A stretch of 64,000 nucleotides of DNA from positions 186,001 to 250,000 of the forward strand of contig CAWEGU010000003.1 in the NCBI GenBank assembly GCA_963808645.1. The letters run 5' to 3'. The DNA is from Methylocapsa sp963808645 (GTDB taxonomy: Bacteria > Pseudomonadota > Alphaproteobacteria > Rhizobiales > Beijerinckiaceae). Position 1 is the stretch's first letter. Each line of letters starts with the position of its first letter. The translations under genes were made by a program, and so were the position numbers. Shown in pieces: positions 1 through 7,558 of the stretch. The notes beneath the pieces are model-generated. The model ran no database searches. It saw only the letters and a program-made list of their open reading frames with translations, and was not told the origin of the DNA.

Positions 1-817
1 CGCCGGACAATTTGACCGATTCGATCAGATCTTTGCCGGCCATCTCGTAATCGACCTTGAGCGCATACCAGCGCATCGCCCAATCCGGCTTCCATTGCAG
101 CTTGCAGGCGCCGCCGGTGACCGGGGTCTCGAAAATCTCGTTGGTGACCGGATCGCGCCAAATGAGCGCGCCCGCGCCGGCATCGACCCTTTCGATCGGC
201 ACCTGCATCACAACGCCGGTCCTTGGATGAACCGGCAGAAACGGTGAATACGTAGCGGCACGTTCCTCGCGAATGCTCGGCAGCATGATCGCCATGACTT
301 CGTCGTAATGAGCCAGGACGTGGAGAAGCGCGGCGTCGAAGCGGCCAGACCTGTAGTAGTCTGTCGCCGAAGCGAATTCGTACTCGAAGCCGAATTCATC
401 GAGGAATGCGCGCAACCGAGCGTTGTTGTGCGCGCCAAAGCTTGCATGCGTGCCGAAAGGGTCTGGAACCTCGGTCAGCGGCTTGCCAAGATGGGCGGCG
501 ACAAGCTCCTTGTTCGGAATATTGTCCGGCACCTTGCGAAGGCCGTCCATATCGTCGGAAAACGCGATGAGGCGGGTTTTGATCCTGTCCTCGGTCAAGA
601 CCCGGAACGCATGGCGCACCATGCTCGTGCGAGCGACCTCGCCAAAAGTTCCGATATGCGGCAGGCCGGAAGGCCCGTAGCCTGTCTCGAACAGCACCTC
701 GGTCTGGCCGGTTGCCTCGATGCGCCTGAGAATCTTTCGCGCCTCTTCGAATGGCCAGGCATTGGCTTGGCCGAGCGCGCCGGCGAGATCTGCGGCGGGA
801 ACGCCGGCAAGAGACAT
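1..817 (-). CDS. lysK: Class I lysyl-tRNA synthetase, N-terminal part (runs off the window start)
   Basis: Cytoplasmic enzyme that charges tRNA-Lys with lysine. Reading the minus strand from ATG at 817 gives an open frame of 272 codons to the window edge. Residues 48-60 (GPSGLPHIGTFGE) hold the HIGH-type signature of class I synthetases, here HIGT at 54-57. The following Rossmann-fold sequence, with FSDDMDGLRKVP and the downstream TNEIFETPVTGG stretch, matches the class I LysRS family rather than the class II LysS found in E. coli. The family is normally about 530-550 residues, so roughly half is present and the KMSKS loop lies outside. AAGG sits about 10 nt before the start. Class I LysRS is the usual form in Alphaproteobacteria. 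A plus-strand frame across the same bases is only its shadow. Confidence 0.95.
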   Translation of the reverse strand, partial: MSLAGVPAADLAGALGQANAWPFEEARKILRRIEATGQTEVLFETGYGPSGLPHIGTFGEVARTSMVRHAFRVLTEDRIKTRLIAFSDDMDGLRKVPDNIPNKELVAAHLGKPLTEVPDPFGTHASFGAHNNARLRAFLDEFGFEYEFASATDYYRSGRFDAALLHVLAHYDEVMAIMLPSIREERAATYSPFLPVHPRTGVVMQVPIERVDAGAGALIWRDPVTNEIFETPVTGGACKLQWKPDWAMRWYALKVDYEMAGKDLIESVKLSG

Positions 818-1312
818 GGCGTAGCCTTAGGACAGCGCAGAAGTTTGTGGGGTTGGCCCAGCGCCCGCGAGCAACCCCGAAACGATAGGAAGTACGGCTT
901 CAGCCGTCAATTCCCCTCCATGAAGAGCGGAGCAACCCCGGTTTGCGTCGCGATGGCCGCTGCCGCGGTCCGCACAGGCGGCGCTGGCCGGGAGAACCTG
1001 AATTTTGCAAGCGGCCCTATGGTGTATCAAGGCTGGCCTTCGCCTCCGCGCGAGCCCCCTTCTATGGCGCCAGCTTGGCCGTTTCACCCCTCGTGGTTCG
1101 AACTAAAGGATTTCAATTCAGCTTTGCCCCTCTTGCCGCGCTTCTTCGCAGATCGCCTTGGCGGGGGCCGCAACGGGCGTCCTGTTAACATTGCATTTAC
1201 CCTATTCGCGCACCATGCCGCCGGCGGGGCAGTTCCGCCCGTTGATTTCGTGGACCGGCTTACCTTAACGCTTCAGGGCCAAGCGGTGGGGCCGGGCCAT
1301 TAGCGAGGCCGC
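818..1312. other. Non-coding gap between lysK and the NtrC-type regulator
   Basis: The two genes are divergent, so this 495-bp stretch should hold both promoters. Frames across it on either strand show no recognisable protein and look like shadows. One weak motif is visible: TTAA, 7 nt, TTTACC at 1185-1201. It is one base off the CtrA consensus (TTAA-N7-TTAACC) and lies about 110 nt before the regulator start. That is suggestive only. I see nothing else. Confidence 0.4.
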
Positions 1313-2800
1313 ATGTCCCTCAAAATTCTGATCGCCGGCGAGGATCCCGTACAGCGGCGGCTCCTCGAAACATTGGTCCATCAATTTGGCTATCAAGCCG
1401 AAAACGTCGAGAGCGGCGAAGCGGTGCTCGCCCGCCTGCATGCCTCCAGCGCGGCGCCTGTCGATCTCGTGATTCTCGATCTTGCCATGCCAAACTTAGA
1501 CGGCATGGCCGCGCTCTCGCGTTTGCGGGAGCGCAGAGAGAAACTTCCAGTTATCGTGCAGATCCCCCGGGCATCGGTCGAATCGGCCCTCCCGGCGATG
1601 CGTCTGGGGGCCCATGATTTCGTGGTGAAGCCGGTGGGGCCGGAACGATTGCAAGTCGCGATCGACAACGCGCTCGCCGCCGCCCGGCTCTCGGAAGAAG
1701 TGAGGTTCTTGACCGGGCGGGCCTTAGGAACGTTGGCGTTCAAGGACCTCGCGGGCGGCAGCGTGGAAATGGCTCGCGCCGTCCGCCAGGGCGAGCGGGC
1801 GGCAAAATCCGCCATTCCCGTGCTTCTCGAAGGCGAGCCCGGCAGCGGCAAGGAAATTTTCGCACGCGCAATCCACGGGGCTTCCGGCCGGCGCGGAGGC
1901 GTGTTCGCGACCTTCAACTGCGGTGCCCCGCCGGACGATCTCGAATGGATGCTGTTTGGCCGCGAGGAGGGGGCGTTGCCCGGCGCCGCCGAAAAAAAAG
2001 TTGGCAAATGCGCCGAGGCGCAGGGCGGCACGCTTTTTTTCGACCGGATCTGCGAGTTGCCGATTGAGGCGCAGGGGAGGCTTTTGCGCGTCCTCCAAGA
2101 GGGCGAGATCCATCGCGCCGGGGCGAGGCGCCCGGCGAAAGCCGATGTTCGCCTGATTTTTGCGGCCAATCAAAATCTGATCGAGCAGGTGAAACGCGGC
2201 GGCTTCCGCGACGACCTTTATTACCGCATCAATGTGTTTCCAATCTTCATTCCGCCGCTGCGTGCCCGGCGGGACGATATCGCCAGTCTCGCCGGCCGGT
2301 TATGCGCGCAATTCTCCGCCGCGGAAGGAAAGCCCGTCCGCGGGATCGCCGCCGAGGCCCTCGCCTTGCTCGGTGCCTACGAGTGGCCCGGCAATGTGAG
2401 GCAATTGGAAAACGCCGTCTTTCGCGCCGTTGTGCTCGCCGATGGCGGCGAGCTGACGGTCGCCGAGTTTCCGCAAATCGCCGCGAGGGTCGAGGGCTTC
2501 GGCGTCCGTGTCCCCGCCGCGCCGGTCCCGGCCGCGCGGCGGGCGCACCCCGCGACAGAGTTTGTTCGGGTGGAGGTGCACGACCCCAACGTATTGGCGC
2601 TTCTCGACGAGAACGGCAACGCGCGCCATCTCGATCGATTGGAAGCCGAAGCCATAAAATTCGCGCTCGTCCATTACCGCGGCCAGATGTCGGCGGTCGC
2701 GCGCAAGCTTGGGATCGGCCGCTCGACCCTCTATCGCAAACTGAAACAACATGACTTGTTGAAGGAGCGCGCTCCCGAGGCGCTTGCCTTCCGAGCGTAA
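1313..2800 (+). CDS. NtrC-family response regulator with degenerate AAA+ (sigma-54 activator) domain
   Basis: 495 residues with the standard three-domain order. The receiver domain spans about 4-120: acidic pocket E10/D11, phospho-acceptor D56 in VILDLAMP, and K106 in VVKP. The AAA+ domain spans about 140-385: Walker A GEPGSGKE at 174-181, arginine-finger region FRDDLYYRINVF, sensor II WPGNVRQLENAV. A Fis-type helix-turn-helix ends the protein (ARKLGIGRSTLYRKLK). Two family-defining elements are altered. The sigma-54 contact loop GAFTGA reads GALPGA (220-225), and Walker B, normally LDEI, reads FDRI, so the catalytic Glu is Arg245. The receiver's switch Thr/Ser is also Ile. By family rules this protein may be unable to drive sigma-54 open-complex formation; a repressor or sigma-70-type role is possible (inference). 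No histidine kinase gene is adjacent. Confidence 0.88.
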   Translation: MSLKILIAGEDPVQRRLLETLVHQFGYQAENVESGEAVLARLHASSAAPVDLVILDLAMPNLDGMAALSRLRERREKLPVIVQIPRASVESALPAMRLGAHDFVVKPVGPERLQVAIDNALAAARLSEEVRFLTGRALGTLAFKDLAGGSVEMARAVRQGERAAKSAIPVLLEGEPGSGKEIFARAIHGASGRRGGVFATFNCGAPPDDLEWMLFGREEGALPGAAEKKVGKCAEAQGGTLFFDRICELPIEAQGRLLRVLQEGEIHRAGARRPAKADVRLIFAANQNLIEQVKRGGFRDDLYYRINVFPIFIPPLRARRDDIASLAGRLCAQFSAAEGKPVRGIAAEALALLGAYEWPGNVRQLENAVFRAVVLADGGELTVAEFPQIAARVEGFGVRVPAAPVPAARRAHPATEFVRVEVHDPNVLALLDENGNARHLDRLEAEAIKFALVHYRGQMSAVARKLGIGRSTLYRKLKQHDLLKERAPEALAFRA

Positions 2801-2926
2801 TCCGGGCGGCTTTGCCGCACCGTAAAAAATTTTTTGTCGTGATGTCGCGCGGGCCGATTCGCGCGTTACTCTGGTAGCGTGGCGGTGGTCAAGTCGCGAT
2901 GGACCGGAAAGTCGAGAGGTAAGACG

Positions 2927-4717
2927 ATGCGTGCGCCGAGGCGGGGGACGGGTCTTTTGCGCACGCCGGCGCTGACGCTTTTGCTTTCCATCGCGGGTTC
3001 GCCCGCATGCGCTGAAGATGGTCTCCTCGCCCCAGGCCTTGGGGCGGCCGCGCCAGCGGGCAATTTGCCTGAAGACATGCCCGGCTTTATCGCCATGTCG
3101 CCCGCGCACGGCGTCCCTTTTACGGAACCAGCGCCGGAAGCTCAGACTGAGCCGCCGGATGGGGTATCCCCCGCGCCTGGCGAAGCCAAACCCGTGCCGC
3201 CGGACGCGAGCGGCACGCCGCCCGGAGAATCCGGTCAAATCTCCGCGCCCGCGCTGCCTCCGGTCAATGCGGCGCTCAAAGCCGCGCTTGAGGCACCTTC
3301 CGGTTTGCCTGGCCCAGTCGCCCTCCCGCATCGCAAGGAGCGCGAGGCGATCGCCGCCTTTTATGCGTCGCGCAATTTCGCGCCACTCTGGTTTAGCGGC
3401 GGCACGGCCAACGCCGCGGTTGCCCCGGCGATCGAACGGCTGAAACATGCCGCCGACGATGGGCTCGACGTCAAAGGATTTCCGCAAGCCTTTTCGGCCG
3501 CCACCGACGAGGAAATTGCCGCCGCTGATCTCGCTCTCAGCGATGCGGTCGTGGCCTACGGCCGCCAGGCGAGCGGCAGCCGGGTCGATCCGCGCATGAT
3601 TTCGCGCTTGATCGGGATCGAACCGGAAGTAGCCGATCCCGCCGTCATCCTGACGCTCGTCTCGACAGCCGGAGAAGACGCGGGCGAGGAATTGCGCCGG
3701 TTCAATCCGCCGCAAAAGGCCTATGAAGCGCTGCGCGAAAAGCTTCTCCAATCGCGCCGGGGGCGCGGCGTGGCCGGGCGCGATGCCGCGATTCCCTCAG
3801 GCCCCGTTCTGCGCCGCGGCATGCAGGATCCGCGCGTGCCTCTCATTCGTGCGAGGCTCCGCCTCGACGGCGCGGTCGCGGTAAAAGGTTCAATCTACGA
3901 CACGAAGATCGCAGCGGCGGTCGCCGATTTCCAGAAAGCCAATGGTCTGCCGGCCTCGGGCAATTTGACCGCGCGGACCGTCGCGGCCCTGTCCGGCGGC
4001 CCTTCCGGTCTCGAAGCCGAAATACTCGCCAATATGGAACGCTGGCGCTGGATGCCGCGCGACATGGGCGAAACTCATATCGAAGTGAATATCCCCGACT
4101 ACGAAGCCGTCGTCATTGAAAAAGGGGAGGTGATCGAGCGCAACCGCGTCGTCGTCGGCAAGGAACAAACCCCGACGCCAGTGTTTTCCGACACAATGAA
4201 ATTTCTGATCGTCAATCCCGCTTGGAACGTGCCGCAATCGATCATTCGCAAGGAAATGCTGCCGCGCCTTGCAGCCGATCCCGATTATCTCTACCGGCTC
4301 GGCTACCAGGTTTCGTCACGGGCCGGCCATCTCGTCGTGCGCCAGCCGCCAGGCGAGCGCAATGCGCTGGGGCGGATCAAATTCGTGTTTCCGAACGATT
4401 TTTCCGTCTATATGCACGATACGCCCTTGCGCAAGCTGTTCGCCTCGGCAAAGCGGGCGTTCAGCCATGGCTGCGTGCGTGTCGATGACCCATTCCGTTT
4501 CGCCGAAACGGTACTCGGCCGCAACAATGGCTGGAGCGAGCAGCGGGTCAAGAAAATGATCGGCGGCAAGGAGCGCTATATCTATCTGCCGAAACCCCTG
4601 CCGGTTTATCTGGAATATTTTACCGCCTTCGTGGACGAATCGGGCGAGCTTCAATTGCGCGACGATGTCTATGGCTATTCACGCCGGGTGAAGGCGGCGC
4701 TGGGGTTGCAGGGGTAA
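2927..4717 (+). CDS. Periplasmic L,D-transpeptidase (YcbB/LdtD type)
   Basis: Cross-links peptidoglycan through 3-3 bonds in the periplasm. The chosen ATG at 2927 follows GAGAGG at good spacing; an in-frame GTG at 2879 has no such site. The 596-residue product begins with an Arg-rich n-region, a hydrophobic core and an AxA-type cleavage site (SPACA-ED), then a Pro/Ala-rich linker. Next come the LdtD-type scaffold region (about 125-280), a peptidoglycan-binding repeat (about 290-355, RGMQDPRVPLIRARL onward), and a YkuD catalytic domain. The active-site motif SHGCVRV has its nucleophile at Cys516. Domain order and length match YcbB/LdtD proteins. A hairpin downstream (4783-4810) is its probable terminator. 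Confidence 0.93.
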   Translation: MRAPRRGTGLLRTPALTLLLSIAGSPACAEDGLLAPGLGAAAPAGNLPEDMPGFIAMSPAHGVPFTEPAPEAQTEPPDGVSPAPGEAKPVPPDASGTPPGESGQISAPALPPVNAALKAALEAPSGLPGPVALPHRKEREAIAAFYASRNFAPLWFSGGTANAAVAPAIERLKHAADDGLDVKGFPQAFSAATDEEIAAADLALSDAVVAYGRQASGSRVDPRMISRLIGIEPEVADPAVILTLVSTAGEDAGEELRRFNPPQKAYEALREKLLQSRRGRGVAGRDAAIPSGPVLRRGMQDPRVPLIRARLRLDGAVAVKGSIYDTKIAAAVADFQKANGLPASGNLTARTVAALSGGPSGLEAEILANMERWRWMPRDMGETHIEVNIPDYEAVVIEKGEVIERNRVVVGKEQTPTPVFSDTMKFLIVNPAWNVPQSIIRKEMLPRLAADPDYLYRLGYQVSSRAGHLVVRQPPGERNALGRIKFVFPNDFSVYMHDTPLRKLFASAKRAFSHGCVRVDDPFRFAETVLGRNNGWSEQRVKKMIGGKERYIYLPKPLPVYLEYFTAFVDESGELQLRDDVYGYSRRVKAALGLQG

Positions 4718-4782
4718 AGAGCCGCGGAATGCGCGTTTTTTGGCAATCCTAATCGGGCTTTGCCGGCCTGTCCATAAACGAA

Positions 4783-4810
4783 AGCCCGTCACGCGGGGAC
4801 GTAACGGGCT
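4783..4810 (+). terminator. Probable intrinsic terminator after the L,D-transpeptidase gene
   Basis: AGCCCGT (4783-4789) pairs with ACGGGCT (4804-4810), and an inner ACG/CGT pair (4791-4793 with 4800-4802) shortens the loop. The stem is followed by CTGATTTTAA. It lies 66 nt past the stop codon. The T-tract is short, so efficiency is uncertain. Confidence 0.55.
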
Positions 4811-4997
4811 CTGATTTTAAAATCGATCATTTTATGGCGCTGGCGTGTTTGCGAAAGCGATCAAGGACGAACCTGCCGAAGGGGAGCGTAATTATACTCG
4901 CTTCACCCGCGGGGTTCGTCATGGCCGCTTCGATCAACCCAGCATAACCTACTGATCATCATAGCTGACTCGCTCCAGCACCGCCGCCAAATCTTGC

Positions 4998-5384
4998 TTA
5001 ATCCGGCGGGGTGACATTGCCGGTGATACGTGCCGCCATGAAGTTGTAAATGGCGTCAGTCGCAACACCACTTAGATTAACTATGGTGAAGTCGCAAAAG
5101 CTGATATTCTCATGTATGCCTGCTACCGTCAGGGAGCCCAACGGCATCACGATACAGGCTGGTATACGCTTGCCAAATACAAACGGCGTAAACGTGATTA
5201 CATAGCGGCCGGCGCTGGGATGCGCGATAGTGAAGGTATTTGTGGGGGTTTGGGAAGTGCCATTAGCGTTTACGGTACCGGTCACTAACCTCAAACCATT
5301 GTCATCGTCAGCCTTTGCGGAATAAATCCCTGCTGTCTGAGCAAGACTGACCAGTGTTATTCCAAGTATAAGATTTTTAATCAT
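4998..5384 (-). CDS. Small exported protein of unknown function
   Basis: 128 residues. The N-terminus is a clear signal peptide: MIKN, a hydrophobic core, cleavage near SAKA-DDD. A very strong ribosome site (GGAGGGAGGA) sits just before ATG 5384. The mature part is short, beta-rich looking and of low charge, with Ala/Gly/Thr/Val-rich strands (GRYVITFTPFVFG) and two Cys (IPACIV and SFCDF) that could form a disulfide. I do not recognise the family. Base composition is noticeably more AT-rich than its neighbours, as is the leader (5385-5569), which suggests a lineage-specific or transferred gene. Confidence 0.7.
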   Translation of the reverse strand: MIKNLILGITLVSLAQTAGIYSAKADDDNGLRLVTGTVNANGTSQTPTNTFTIAHPSAGRYVITFTPFVFGKRIPACIVMPLGSLTVAGIHENISFCDFTIVNLSGVATDAIYNFMAARITGNVTPPD

Positions 5385-5569
5385 TTTCCTCCCTCCGTTG
5401 AGAACGCCATATATGCGTTTTACCTCACCGCCGATTTTCGGCGGCGAGGCACTGCAAAAAAATTATACGGCGAATTCCCCCCCGCAAGTAATTTTATGGC
5501 CCGGTGCCTAAAATAATTGCGTAACGCAAGGCCGATGAAAAAAACGCAGGTGATGGTTGGATTCGGTCA

Positions 5570-6172
5570 TCAGATCTCGGGAAAATCGCTTCGCTTAAAA
5601 ATCGCCGCTAGCTGAATCTCATGCGCGGCCAAATTCTCGGCCGCGCCTTCCTCGCGATCCACCACGGCGAGCGCCCGGCGGACGCAGCAGCCGTGGCCGT
5701 CGATGCCCTCGACGGCCTTCAAAATCGAGCCGCCCGTCGTCGCGACGTCGTCGACCATCAGCACTTCGGCGCCGTCGCGCAAATGCCCGTCGATTGTTTC
5801 CCGCGCGCCATGTTCCTTGGCGAATTTTCGTACAAAAAACGCGTTGATCGGCAAGGCCCTGATATGGCTCATCAGCGCGACCGATGACACCAGCGGGACA
5901 GCGCCCAGTTCCGGGCCGCCGATGCACTCAATAGAATGTTGACACATATATTCAAGGATAATTTCGCCAAGCAGCGCCGCCCCTTCCGGAAGCATCGTGG
6001 TTTGCTTAAGCTGAAATAGATAGGGGCTACGGCGGCCAGACGATAACTTGAAATCGCCCACTCGCAGCGAATGCTCGGAGACAAGTTTCCGCAAGCGACG
6101 CCACCGCTCGTCGTTTCGATCAAGGACGGACCATGCCATTGCGCGATCTTGTTGCGCTTCGAGAGCGGTCAT
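5570..6172 (-). CDS. pyrE: Orotate phosphoribosyltransferase
   Basis: Makes orotidine 5'-phosphate from orotate and PRPP in pyrimidine synthesis (cytoplasm). The 200-residue length fits the family. The substrate-loop motif FKLSSGRRSPYLF is at 41-53. The PRPP-binding signature VLMVDDVATTGG is at 137-148. A Lys-rich segment before it (RKFAKEHG) corresponds to the flexible catalytic loop. The start at 6172 has AGGA close upstream; an internal Met at residue 12 is an alternative. The gene stands alone on the minus strand. Confidence 0.93.
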   Translation of the reverse strand: MTALEAQQDRAMAWSVLDRNDERWRRLRKLVSEHSLRVGDFKLSSGRRSPYLFQLKQTTMLPEGAALLGEIILEYMCQHSIECIGGPELGAVPLVSSVALMSHIRALPINAFFVRKFAKEHGARETIDGHLRDGAEVLMVDDVATTGGSILKAVEGIDGHGCCVRRALAVVDREEGAAENLAAHEIQLAAIFKRSDFPEI

Positions 6173-6492
6173 CGTCCTGTCCCTAGATCGATTCGAAGCC
6201 GTTAGTTTGCCAGGTCATGCCAACAATTCTAAGCGAGCGGTGCGATTTTACTGTGGACAACTATTGCCGGCACAATCTAACCGGCCCCGAACATTTTGGC
6301 GTTGCTTTCCATAGCAACCATCGCCGCCAAGATCAAGAAAAACCGCCCCGCCGCTAGCCAGAGCCAAGCCGGACAGGTCCGCGACAATGCCGCGCGCAGC
6401 CTCTCGACGTTTTCGTGCGCAGGACTACGTTTTAGCTTAGGGGCCGCGGATCTCTTCCCACGCGGCGGCGTTTTTGAGGAAAGGGCCGCACA
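6173..6492. other. Intergenic gap between pyrE and the HdeD-type gene
   Basis: This 320-bp divergent promoter region has no convincing coding frame. A good ribosome site (GAGGAAAGG) for the plus-strand gene lies at its right end. No further motif was recognised. Confidence 0.4.
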
Positions 6493-7077
6493 ATGAGTTT
6501 CCTTGACGAAAAGCCGGATTTCGATCTTAGCCTCAGTTCGACCCTTGCGCACAACTGGACGGTTGTTGCGGCGCGGGGCGTTTTCGGGATCATCATCGGC
6601 TTGATCGCGTTTTTTTTTCCGGGTCCAACATTGTTATCGCTCGTCGGCCTGTTCGCGGTCTTTCTAATTATCGATGGCATCTTCGCGATTGTCGCCGCCG
6701 TGCGCGCGGCAAGCAAACACGAACGTTTTGGATTTCTTACCTTCGAGGGCATCGCCGGCATCGTGGCGGGGCTTCTCGCGATGGCCATGCCCGGTCTTAC
6801 GGTGCTGGTCTTTGTCGGTCTTCTCGCGGCTTGGGCCTTAGTTTCGGGGGCGCTGGAGTTGCGCGCGGCCTCCAATCTCGCGTCGGACCATGGCCGCTTG
6901 TGGCTGGCGCTGGGCGGGATCATTTCGATTGCTTTCGGAGTACTGCTGGTCGCGGCGCCAATGTTAGGCGCCTTGGTGGTGACTTGGTGGCTTGGCGCCT
7001 ACGCGGTCTTTTTTGGTGCAACCCTTCTCGCGCTCGGCTTTAAGTTGCGTACGCGAAAACTCGGCTCTGGAGCCTGA
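6493..7077 (+). CDS. HdeD family (DUF308) integral membrane protein
   Basis: 194 residues with six predicted membrane segments arranged as three hairpin-like repeats. Each pairs a Gly-rich helix with a second helix ending in a Pro/Gly turn (FFFPGPTLLSL, MAMPGLTVLVF, VAAPMLGALVV). This three-repeat pattern is typical of the DUF308/HdeD family, whose E. coli member is linked to acid resistance; the molecular role is unknown. The start follows GAGGAAAGG. No acid-stress genes are adjacent, so the function here is open. Confidence 0.87.
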   Translation: MSFLDEKPDFDLSLSSTLAHNWTVVAARGVFGIIIGLIAFFFPGPTLLSLVGLFAVFLIIDGIFAIVAAVRAASKHERFGFLTFEGIAGIVAGLLAMAMPGLTVLVFVGLLAAWALVSGALELRAASNLASDHGRLWLALGGIISIAFGVLLVAAPMLGALVVTWWLGAYAVFFGATLLALGFKLRTRKLGSGA

Positions 7078-7091
7078 CGCAGAAGGGCATG

Positions 7092-7122
7092 CCGGAAAGG
7101 GCAGGGTACCGCCCCTTTCCGG
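7092..7122. terminator. Hairpin between convergent genes, possible terminator
   Basis: CCGGAAAGGG (7092-7101) is perfectly complementary to CCCTTTCCGG (7113-7122), a 10-bp stem with an 11-nt loop. It lies between two genes whose 3' ends face each other, the expected place for a bidirectional terminator. There is no T-tract on either side, so intrinsic termination is uncertain. Confidence 0.45.
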
Positions 7123-7225
7123 TGATAGCGACCCATACGATGCCGCGGGGGGGCCGTCCCGGCTGTGCCACATTGAGCAGCTCGCCGAAAAGTCTTGAGG
7201 AATCGTGGCGGTTTGCCAGGAAAAA

Positions 7226-7465
7226 CTATTGCTTTTTCGCTTTGAGTTTCTGCAGCGCCTGCGCGCAACCCACAGTCATCCCCTTTTTATTAGCCTTGAG
7301 ACATTGCAGCAGCCGGCCGCCGCCAGGCTTTACGCCTTTGCACAGCCGCTTTATGTCGCTGACGCAAAAGGTGCGGAGGTCCTCCAAGCCTTCTGCCTGG
7401 ACCTTTGCGGGAGCCACGAGCAGGCATGATGCAATAAAGCCTACAGACAAAAAACGGATAAGCAT
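7226..7465 (-). CDS. Small exported Cys-rich-repeat (GLG1/PF00839-like) protein
   Basis: 79 residues from ATG 7465, preceded by GGGGGAAGG; a longer in-frame version from 7537 adds an implausible Arg-rich leader. The start gives a clean signal peptide (MLIRFLSVGFIASC, cleavage near VQA-EG). The mature part has the spacing of a bacterial cysteine-rich repeat: Cys in RTFCVSD, KRLCKGV, LLQCLK and VGCAQAL. These single-repeat secreted proteins are common in Hyphomicrobiales and have no established role. Confidence 0.75.
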   Translation of the reverse strand: MLIRFLSVGFIASCLLVAPAKVQAEGLEDLRTFCVSDIKRLCKGVKPGGGRLLQCLKANKKGMTVGCAQALQKLKAKKQ

Positions 7466-7558
7466 CCTTCCCCCTTTTTGCGCTCGGCGAGCACCGTCAC
7501 ATGGACTAATTCTATAGCGTAGCCACTCTCTTAGCATCCGGCTCCGGCCAAGGATAGA

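Noticed and set aside
308..1303. Long plus-strand frame over lysK and the following gap
   Set aside because: The minus strand encodes an unmistakable class I LysRS across the same bases; this frame is its shadow.
2300..3751. Long minus-strand frame across the regulator and L,D-transpeptidase
   Set aside because: Arg/Gly-rich, no motif, and fully antisense to two well-supported genes.
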